Positions 58,061 through 64,000 of a stretch of DNA of 64,000 nt are shown piece by piece. The notes below the pieces were generated by a model. It was not told the DNA's origin, did no database searches, and saw only the letters and a list, made by a program, of their open reading frames with translations. Each line of letters opens with the position of its first letter. The first letter of the stretch is position 1. Source of the stretch: Candidatus Kaistella beijingensis. Lineage in GTDB: Bacteria > Bacteroidota > Bacteroidia > Flavobacteriales > Weeksellaceae. The position numbers were made by a program, and so were the translations under genes. The DNA lies in assembly GCF_020084865.1 (NCBI RefSeq), contig NZ_CP071953.1, positions 806,001 to 870,000 on the forward strand, written 5' to 3'.

Positions 58061-60463
58061 CTACCCTCTCAATTCCGCAGAAAATTCTTTCTGGAAGGAT
58101 TTGATTAACGAGTTCATCACTTCCGAAATCTCTTTTTCTTCCAAGGTTTTTTCCTCGTTCAGCAATTCGAAACTCATCGCGTAAGATTTTTTTCCTTCCG
58201 GAAGATTTTTTCCTTCGTATACATCGAAAAGGTTGATGTTTTTCAAATACTTGGAAGGGTTCTTTTTCGCTGATTTGTATAAATCGTTGTAAGAAATATT
58301 CTTGTCAATCAATAAAGCCAAATCTCTTCTGATTTTGTTGAATTTAGGAATATCCACAAATTTCAAATTCTCTTTTGATCGCAAAGACTGACAAGTTTCC
58401 AATTCGATTTCCGCATAGAAACAGTCTTGATCCAAATCTGCATCTTTTAGAGACTGTGGCGAAACTTTTCCTAATCTTGCAATAGTTTTTCCTCCTGAAA
58501 CCAATTCTAAAGCATCGGAAAATCTTGCATCTTCCAAGGATTTTTCTTCGATATTCAAATTCAGTTTATCCAAAAGAATTTTCACATAAGATTTCAAATA
58601 ATAAAAATCCGTCGCCGATTTCGGTTGAAGCCAATTTTCCGCCACATTTCTTCCCGAAACCAAAATCGCCAATTGCTTTCTTTCCTCGTACTTCCCTTCT
58701 CTTTTATGATAAATTTTTCCTAATTCAAAAAACTTGATGTCGGAATTTTTCCTCTTTATGTTGTAATCTGCATTCTCCAAAAGTCCTTCCATCAAAGAAG
58801 TTCTCATGAAGGCCAGATCCCCGCTTAACGGATTGAGCAATTTCACGGCATCGGTTTCATCTTTCACCGTCGTCAAAGAATTGTTCATCACTTCATTGAA
58901 GCCGTTGCTCTGCAAAGTTCTAGCCCAAGAATTTTCCAACGCATCTTGGTCGTCGAAACTCAATTTTACGGGAGTAAAAGAAATTTTCTGTGGCGAATCG
59001 ATTTTGTTGTAACCGTAGATTCTCAAAATTTCCTCAATCACATCGATTTCTCTCGTCACATCCGCTCTGTACGCAGGAACAGAGATTTCCAAACCGTTTT
59101 GAATTTCATTAAGTACATTTATATCTAAAGATTTCAAAATCTCCTTAATTTTTTCTTTGTGAATTTTCGTTCCCAAAATCTGCTCTACTTTCGAGAATCT
59201 TAGAATCACGTAATGGTCTTCAATTTTCTTCGGATAATGCTCCAAAAGTGGTCCAACTAATTTTCCGCCCGAAATTTCCTCCATCATGGAAATCGCGTGA
59301 GTAATCGCAGTTCGCACATTATTTGGGTCCACTCCTCTTTCAAAACGGAAAGAAGCGTCGGTATTCAAACCGTGGAATTTCGCCCCTTTTCTCACAGCGA
59401 TTGGATTGAAGTAAGCACTTTCCAGGAAAATCGTTTTCGTATCGTTTGAAACGCCCGAATTTTGTCCACCGAAAACTCCCGCAATACACATCGGGTTGTT
59501 TTCGCCGTCTTTAATCATGATTTCAGAACCGTTCAAGGCTCTTTCAGTTCCGTCTAAAGTTGTGAATTTGGTTCCTTCTTGATTTACGCCGACTTTCACT
59601 TTTTTACCTTTGATTTTATCGGCATCAAAAGCGTGAAGCGGTTGTCCAAAACCGTGAAGAATAAAATTCGTGATATCCACAATATTGTTAATCGGGCTCA
59701 AACCAATCGATTTCAAACGGTTTTTCAACCAATCGGGAGATTCCGCAACTTTCACATTTTCAATCACTGCACCGATGTATCTCGGGCATAATTCCGAATC
59801 CTCAACTTCCAATTGAAAATCGGTTGTTCCTTCAATAGTTAAAGGTTTTGAAACCGCTTTTTCAAACTCCGACTTGATTTGATTGGAAACCAAAAACGCA
59901 TTCAAATCTCTTGCAACACCGTAATGCGACATCGCATCCGTTCTGTTCGGCGTTAAACCGATTTCGTAAACTTCGTCGTTGGAAAGTTCAAAATATTTGG
60001 AGAATTCGTCACCAATTTTGTACGTTTCATCCAAAATCATAATTCCTGCGTGGTCGTCGCTTAAACCCATTTCGTCTTCCGCGCAAATCATTCCCTGCGA
60101 AACTTCGCCACGAATTTTGGCTTCTTTAATGTCAAAAGAGTTTCCGTCTTTAGTGTGGATTTTTGTTCCCACAACTGCGACAGGAACAATTTGTCCCGCA
60201 GCAACATTGGGTGCTCCGCAAACGATGTTCAAAATTTTTCCGTTTCCAACATCAACAGTGGTTTTCTTGAGTTTATCGGCATTTGGATGCTGTTCGCAAG
60301 TCAAGACTTTTCCCACGACAATTCCTTCAAGCGATCCTTTTACGGATTCATATTTTTCGATTCCTTCTACTTCAAGACCGATATCGGTTAAATATTCGCC
60401 GATTTTTTCGGTTTTCAAACCGGTTTTGATATAGTCTTTCAGCCAGTTGTTTGAGATTTTCAT
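58061..60463 (-). CDS. pheT: Phenylalanyl-tRNA synthetase beta subunit
   Basis: The 800-residue protein has the full long PheT layout: a B1 start (ISNNWLKDYIKTGL), an OB-fold tRNA-binding domain (VVGKVLTCEQHPNADKLKKT, IVCGAPNVAAGQIVPVA), the B3/4 editing domain (ILHGFGQPLHAFDADKIKGK, RFERGVDP), B5, the catalytic-like core and a C-terminal anticodon-binding fold (PKFNKIRRDLALLIDKNISY). With PheS, not in this window, it charges tRNA-Phe. It is not linked to pheS here. Confidence 0.96.
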   Translation of the reverse strand: MKISNNWLKDYIKTGLKTEKIGEYLTDIGLEVEGIEKYESVKGSLEGIVVGKVLTCEQHPNADKLKKTTVDVGNGKILNIVCGAPNVAAGQIVPVAVVGTKIHTKDGNSFDIKEAKIRGEVSQGMICAEDEMGLSDDHAGIMILDETYKIGDEFSKYFELSNDEVYEIGLTPNRTDAMSHYGVARDLNAFLVSNQIKSEFEKAVSKPLTIEGTTDFQLEVEDSELCPRYIGAVIENVKVAESPDWLKNRLKSIGLSPINNIVDITNFILHGFGQPLHAFDADKIKGKKVKVGVNQEGTKFTTLDGTERALNGSEIMIKDGENNPMCIAGVFGGQNSGVSNDTKTIFLESAYFNPIAVRKGAKFHGLNTDASFRFERGVDPNNVRTAITHAISMMEEISGGKLVGPLLEHYPKKIEDHYVILRFSKVEQILGTKIHKEKIKEILKSLDINVLNEIQNGLEISVPAYRADVTREIDVIEEILRIYGYNKIDSPQKISFTPVKLSFDDQDALENSWARTLQSNGFNEVMNNSLTTVKDETDAVKLLNPLSGDLAFMRTSLMEGLLENADYNIKRKNSDIKFFELGKIYHKREGKYEERKQLAILVSGRNVAENWLQPKSATDFYYLKSYVKILLDKLNLNIEEKSLEDARFSDALELVSGGKTIARLGKVSPQSLKDADLDQDCFYAEIELETCQSLRSKENLKFVDIPKFNKIRRDLALLIDKNISYNDLYKSAKKNPSKYLKNINLFDVYEGKNLPEGKKSYAMSFELLNEEKTLEEKEISEVMNSLIKSFQKEFSAELRG

Positions 60464-60834
60464 TCAATTAAATTTGAGATTCGCAGTTTGAGATTTGAAA
60501 TTATTATCGCAAAAAATCAAACTTTTTATTTAGAATTTTAGTTTGCAAATATCGTGATTTTATCGCTTACATTCAAATCTCTTAGGCACCTAAAGATAGT
60601 CCCATAAGAATATAATAATCGAAAACTTAGATATTCTTCTTTACCCATCCGTTTTTTAATCTCTATCATAATCCAACATTTTTTGTAATCTTTTGTCACC
60701 CAATTCAACGAGTCCAAATAACAACAATACCGTTCATTTCCTACTTTAATTGAATAAAATCAAAAAAAACAGAAATTTTTTAAACATATTCAAAAAATAA
60801 CTAACTTTAACCGAAACAATTACAATATAAAACG
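60464..60834. other. 371-nt AT-rich gap without a recognised gene
   Basis: No open frame of convincing size or family was seen on either strand. The pheT end contains a near-consensus GATATTTG. The right end has a TAACTTTA-like element before the T9SS remnant at 60835. A minus-strand tract around 60690-60650 reads LVELGDKRLQKMLDYDRD and then stops; it may be a gene fragment but matches nothing I know. Confidence 0.4.
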
Positions 60835-61177
60835 ATGAAGAAAAATTACTTTCTAGGAATCATTAGAAGTTATTTCAATAACTGATGGTTTCAAAGATTA
60901 TGAAGAAGTTGCAGTCCAGTTAAATCCAAGCAGCATCCAAACAATGGCGCCAAACCCTGCAAACAGTAATGTAACTGTAAACTACATTTTAAACAATGCT
61001 AACTCGGCTTATTTGCAGATAATTGGTTACAACGGAACCACTTCCAACAACTACATTTTAGATTTAAATACTACCCAAACTGCAATTAATCTAAGTAATT
61101 ATCCTTTAGGTTATTATACAGTTGCACTAATTGTCAATGGTCAAATTGCCGATACCAAAACTTTAATCAAACAATAA
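60835..61177 (+). pseudogene. Deleted T9SS cargo gene: signal start joined out of frame to a sorting domain
   Basis: ATG at 60835 opens the start of a signal peptide (MKKNYFLGII) that soon meets a stop. In another frame, from 60866, follow EVISITDGFKDYEEVAVQLN and then a complete sorting-domain-like end (APNPANSNVTVNYILNNANS, NYPLGYYTVALIVNGQ, KTLIKQ) up to 61177. The middle of the protein is missing and the two ends are in different frames, so this is a remnant left by an internal deletion. The next T9SS protein starts 18 nt downstream. Confidence 0.65.
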
Positions 61178-61195
61178 TTTTCAAAATTTCATGTC

Positions 61196-61843
61196 ATGAA
61201 AACAATTATATCGATCATCACTCTACTGGTTTCAAATATTTTATTTTCACAATATATAGAAGGTTTAAGTGTTACACAAAACGGAACTAATCAAATCAAA
61301 GTACATGTTAAGGCCTACTTTCCAACTTCTGAAAGCAGTTACCTATCTTATGAAACTGCTCTCAATCAAAATGTGATTACTTTAAATCCTTGTTATTACC
61401 TGAGTCCTTTTGGAGGTTCAGGTGATGTCACCTATTACAATAATGATTTTTATATAGATGTTCCCAATGGTGCTTCTTATACCTTAAAGGTCAACATGTA
61501 TATTTCCACAAATAATACAATATGCAACCATAACCGAATTGAAGATACCGTAACCCTTAACTTCACTACCCCAATCCAAGGCACCGTCTCACTCGCAGCC
61601 AATGAAAGCGATGTTTCAGAGCAAGACCTCAAACTCTTCCCCATTCCTGCAAAAGACGAGCTCATTATCATCACCAAAAACAGAATAAACAATATAAACG
61701 TCCTCGACGCTTCGGGTAGAAAAGTTTCTGCAACATTTCTAAACAATAAAGTAAATACCTCTAATCTCCAGAATGGCATCTACTTTATAGAAATATTTTC
61801 AGATAAAGGTCTTGCTCGCAAAAAATTCACCATCAAGAAATAA
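61196..61843 (+). CDS. Small secreted protein with T9SS sorting domain, passenger unknown
   Basis: The 215-residue protein has a signal peptide (TIISIITLLVSNILFSQ) and a passenger of about 120 residues (YIEGLSVTQNGTNQIKVHVK...) rich in Ser, Thr, Asn and Tyr with two Cys, probably an all-beta domain that I cannot assign. The end is a type A sorting domain (LKLFPIPAKDELIIITKNRI, NNINVLDASGRKVSA, LQNGIYFIEIFSDKG, KFTIKK). It should be exported by the type IX system. The deleted T9SS gene directly upstream may be a relative that lost its passenger. Confidence 0.8.
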   Translation: MKTIISIITLLVSNILFSQYIEGLSVTQNGTNQIKVHVKAYFPTSESSYLSYETALNQNVITLNPCYYLSPFGGSGDVTYYNNDFYIDVPNGASYTLKVNMYISTNNTICNHNRIEDTVTLNFTTPIQGTVSLAANESDVSEQDLKLFPIPAKDELIIITKNRINNINVLDASGRKVSATFLNNKVNTSNLQNGIYFIEIFSDKGLARKKFTIKK

Positions 61844-61849
61844 AGATTT

Positions 61850-61887
61850 GCTAACAGGCGTTATAAACTGCCTGTTAGCTTTTTTTA
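61850..61887 (+). terminator. Intrinsic terminator after the small T9SS protein gene
   Basis: GCTAACAGGC and GCCTGTTAGC pair perfectly across a 10-nt loop, followed by eight T. Confidence 0.88.
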
Positions 61888-61917
61888 ATAACAATTTATC
61901 ATTTACATTCCTAAAAC

Positions 61918-61946
61918 AAAAAAGCCCGACTCAATCGGACTTTTTT
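61918..61946 (-). terminator. Intrinsic terminator after dnaN
   Basis: AAAAAAGCCCGA and TCGGACTTTTTT pair with one mismatch; a T-run follows on the minus strand, about 70 nt after dnaN. Confidence 0.75.
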
Positions 61947-61992
61947 GATATATTTTTGGACCATTGACTTCGCCGAACCACTTCGTTAGGTT

Positions 61993-62009
61993 TCACGATT
62001 TGTCCTTAC
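61993..62009 (-). repeat. REP half-copy 3 nt after dnaN
   Basis: On the minus strand GTAAGGACAAATCGTGA matches the first 17 nt of the REP element at 20567-20544; the second arm is lost. It begins 3 nt after the dnaN stop codon, in the same orientation as the copies behind polA and the glycosyltransferase gene. Confidence 0.65.
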
Positions 62010-62012
62010 AAA

Positions 62013-63143
62013 CTACATTCCAATCACCGGCATCGAAAGCATCAGGATATTTTCCTCGTCCTCCAACCCGTCAACCGGCTCGATGATTCCTGGTCGGTTC
62101 GGTTGAGACATTTTCATCGTGATATCGTCTGCGGAAAGAACGGATAACATTTCCGTCAAAAATTTGGAACTAAAACCGATGTTGATGTCTTCCCCGTTGT
62201 AATCGCAAGGAATCTGCATGTCTGCTTTGTTAGCGTATTCGGTGTCTTCTGCGTGAAGGTGAAGAATATTTCCCGACAGTTTGAAACGAACCTGATTCGT
62301 CGATTTGTTCGACATAATCGAAGCTCTTCTGATGGAATTCAACAAAAGGTTTCGGTTGATAGTCAAAACGTTCGGGTTCTCTTTTGGAATTACCGCAGAA
62401 TAATTCGGGTATTTTCCATCGATTAATCTACAAATCCAAATATTGTTTCCGAAAGTGAATTTCGCCATATTTTCGTTGAACTCAATCGTCACTTCGTCGT
62501 TGGAACTCGCCAAAATATTTTTGAAAATTGCCAAAGGTTTTTTCGGCATGATGAATTCAATCGGTTCCGCATTGATTAAATCGGTTCTTTTGTAAACCAC
62601 CAATCGGTGAGAATCCGTAGAAACGAAATTGGCTTCATCCTCTTTAAATTGGAACAAAACTCCTGTCATTACAGGTCTCAAAGAATCATTGCTGGTTGCA
62701 AACAAAGTGTTATTCAATGCTTCCGACAAAACTCCGGCAGAAATTTTCACGCTTTGTGCAGCGTCAAATTCGGGAAGCTCAGGATAATCTTCTGCATTGT
62801 CGAGAGCGACTGCGAAATTATCCTTCTCGTCTAAAATTTCTAGCAAACTTCCGTTTCCATCGGCTGCATCTTTTACAGATAAAGTCAACGGTTGCTCCCC
62901 GTAAGTTTTCACAAAGTCCTGGAAGATTTTTGCAGGAACAGCAAATTTTCCGTTATCGTCGGATTTCACTTCCAATGAGGTGATTAAAGTAGTTTCACCG
63001 TCGGAAGCAGTTATTTTAAGGTTATTTTCTTCAAGCTCAAAAAGATAATTTTCAAGAATCGGTCGTGACTGAGAACTGGAAATTACACCGCTCACCGTGT
63101 TCAAAGCTTTCTGTAATTCGCCACTTGCAACTATAAACTTCAT
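62013..63143 (-). CDS. dnaN: DNA polymerase III beta subunit (sliding clamp)
   Basis: The 376-residue protein has the three-domain clamp layout. It starts MKFIVASGELQKALNTVSGV, with SSQSRPILENYLFELEENNL in domain 1, SVKISAGVLSEALNNTLFAT and LRPVMTGVLFQF in domain 2, FVSTDSHRLVVY, and ends with the conserved hydrophobic tail ENILMLSMPVIGM (MPM-type ending). It tethers polymerase to DNA. DnaA is not adjacent. A TAnnTTTG element lies 67 nt upstream. Confidence 0.96.
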   Translation of the reverse strand: MKFIVASGELQKALNTVSGVISSSQSRPILENYLFELEENNLKITASDGETTLITSLEVKSDDNGKFAVPAKIFQDFVKTYGEQPLTLSVKDAADGNGSLLEILDEKDNFAVALDNAEDYPELPEFDAAQSVKISAGVLSEALNNTLFATSNDSLRPVMTGVLFQFKEDEANFVSTDSHRLVVYKRTDLINAEPIEFIMPKKPLAIFKNILASSNDEVTIEFNENMAKFTFGNNIWICRLIDGKYPNYSAVIPKENPNVLTINRNLLLNSIRRASIMSNKSTNQVRFKLSGNILHLHAEDTEYANKADMQIPCDYNGEDINIGFSSKFLTEMLSVLSADDITMKMSQPNRPGIIEPVDGLEDEENILMLSMPVIGM

Positions 63144-63210
63144 TGGATAATGTATATTTTTATTTAAGTCAAATCTAATGCGGACATTTCATCCGCAAAT
63201 TTAATTTTGA

Positions 63211-63218
63211 CAAATATA
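63211..63218 (-). promoter_or_regulatory. TAnnTTTG -7 element of dnaN
   Basis: On the minus strand TATATTTG lies 67 nt before the ATG at 63143. Confidence 0.5.
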
Positions 63219-63287
63219 AGGATTTGACGCAAATTAAGGAAACAAACTTCAACTTTAAAAAACCAAAATCAGGAAAAGTTATCAACA

Positions 63288-64000
63288 TTAATCAGCACCC
63301 GGAAAGTTGTAGTTTTTATCATCTGAATCATCAATGGTAAGGTTGAGCGCCAAGTATAAAAAATGTAAATTTTTGTTGCCCGATTTTGCAAATTCCCTTT
63401 GCCAAAGATAACCTGAAGCAATCCCAAAATTTTCATCAATTTGATAACCAATTCCACCATAAACACGGTTTCTAGCAAAACTCGGCTTCTCCGTAACGAA
63501 GAAAATTTCGTCATAAACGTTGGCGAAAACAGTTCCTGGTTTTACGGATTCTGAATTGAGCGGAACTGAAATATTCAAACGATAGCGAAAACGATAACGG
63601 TCGGAATGCAAATCTTTCTGTGGATCATAAAACCAACTCTTTTCTGCACGAAAACGGTTTTCAAACTTGAATTTTCCTGATTTCAAATCAATCACATCTT
63701 GCAGCCAAACTCGGAATTCTTCTTTATCCAAACTGTGGCTTTTGTAAGTTACATATCTCCCGATTCCGATGAAAGGTTTGTGGTTTTTGGTCAGATTATA
63801 ACCGATTCCACCTTTGATTTCATAATAATCGGGATAGGAATAATCTTCAATTCCACGAAGTTGACCTTCACCGTAAAGGAAAAATTTGGGATGAAATTTA
63901 TAGGTAACCGTTAAAGCATTAAAACTTGAAATGTGCTCGTTTTGCGCTGAAACATTGGAAAATAAAAAAGAAAGGAGAAGAATGAAGAACCATTTTTTCA
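63288..64000 (-). CDS. DUF2490 outer-membrane-type protein (first base of start codon outside window)
   Basis: The frame is open to the window end, where the minus strand begins TGAAAAAATGG. The start codon is therefore almost certainly an ATG whose A lies one base outside, and the product is about 237 residues. It begins with a signal peptide (KKWFFILLLSFLFSNVSAQ). The body alternates hydrophobic and polar residues (FHPKFFLYGEGQLRG, RVWLQDVIDLKSGKFKFENR, YRFRYRLNISVPL) and ends NLTIDDSDDKNYNF, fitting the DUF2490 beta-barrel-like family. Function unknown; an outer-membrane location is inferred. Confidence 0.82.
   Translation of the reverse strand, partial: KKWFFILLLSFLFSNVSAQNEHISSFNALTVTYKFHPKFFLYGEGQLRGIEDYSYPDYYEIKGGIGYNLTKNHKPFIGIGRYVTYKSHSLDKEEFRVWLQDVIDLKSGKFKFENRFRAEKSWFYDPQKDLHSDRYRFRYRLNISVPLNSESVKPGTVFANVYDEIFFVTEKPSFARNRVYGGIGYQIDENFGIASGYLWQREFAKSGNKNLHFLYLALNLTIDDSDDKNYNFPGAD

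Noticed and set aside
62013..63280. Replication origin near dnaN
   Set aside because: No DnaA-box cluster or dnaA gene is visible, and dnaN is often away from the origin in Bacteroidetes.

Overview
The window reads as a chromosomal segment of a flavobacterium of the Chryseobacterium/Kaistella type (Weeksellaceae). The sequence-level reasons are the AT-rich composition; recurrent TAnnTTTG promoter elements with no clear Shine-Dalgarno sites; a single-chain SecDF; secreted proteins ending in type IX secretion (T9SS) sorting domains; a carboxypeptidase-regulatory-like/TonB beta-barrel receptor; and a GSCFA protein. The genus is inferred from protein style, not from a marker gene. No rRNA or tRNA gene and no CRISPR array was seen.

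Layout. 1-6989: end of a family 2 glycosyltransferase, two tandem alpha/beta hydrolases, a DEDDh exonuclease and an RhlE-type helicase, then TatD, GNAT and GSCFA genes on the minus strand. 7084-14925: polyprenyl diphosphate synthase, a DUF47/PiT phosphate-transport pair, a DeaD-type helicase, a DUF2461 protein, and an alpha-amylase lipoprotein with a TlpA-like thioredoxin. 15127-21456: an envelope-glycan block (FkbM methyltransferase, flippase, two glycosyltransferases) interrupted by a secreted amidohydrolase. 21517-33000: YCII protein, PolA, PAP2 phosphatase, TatA, P-type ATPase, MFS exporter and SecDF. 33162-39000: HemN, a secreted BNR-repeat protein, an intact IS3-family element and an amino-acid permease. 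39123-46000: Crp/Fnr regulator, rhodanese, OsmC, PnuC, DapF, MltG and an outer-membrane receptor. 46062-64000: GalE and a DegT aminotransferase, a T9SS subtilase, PEP carboxylase, an aspartyl protease with PDZ domain, a T9SS propeller/CUB protein, PheT, a T9SS gene remnant and a T9SS protein, DnaN and a DUF2490 protein cut by the window edge. Most genes are housekeeping or envelope functions.

The unusual layer is the repeats. At 20214-20567 an internally deleted REP-associated tyrosine transposase (RAYT, Y1/HUH family) lies between two inverted 20-nt palindromes, each preceded by a GTAR tetranucleotide like the REP foot recognised by RAYTs. Related palindromes follow polA and dnaN directly. 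One copy now encodes the n-region of the neighbouring amidohydrolase signal peptide, and the other supplies the last codons and stop of the neighbouring glycosyltransferase. Other palindromic or tandem repeats sit in frame inside coding sequences (two glycosyltransferases, the PolA linker, HemN). A further set of hairpins with a fixed GAA/TTC loop and changing but always paired stems occurs in genes and spacers. The IS3 element is inserted in the loop of an intrinsic terminator, splitting it. Two genes have a terminator-like hairpin between a TAnnTTTG promoter and an ATG that directly follows its T-run.

Many genes have TAnnTTTG only 4-9 nt upstream of ATG, which suggests leaderless or nearly leaderless mRNAs. 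Starts were chosen with this signal, signal peptides and family N-termini in mind, and several are shorter than the longest open frame.
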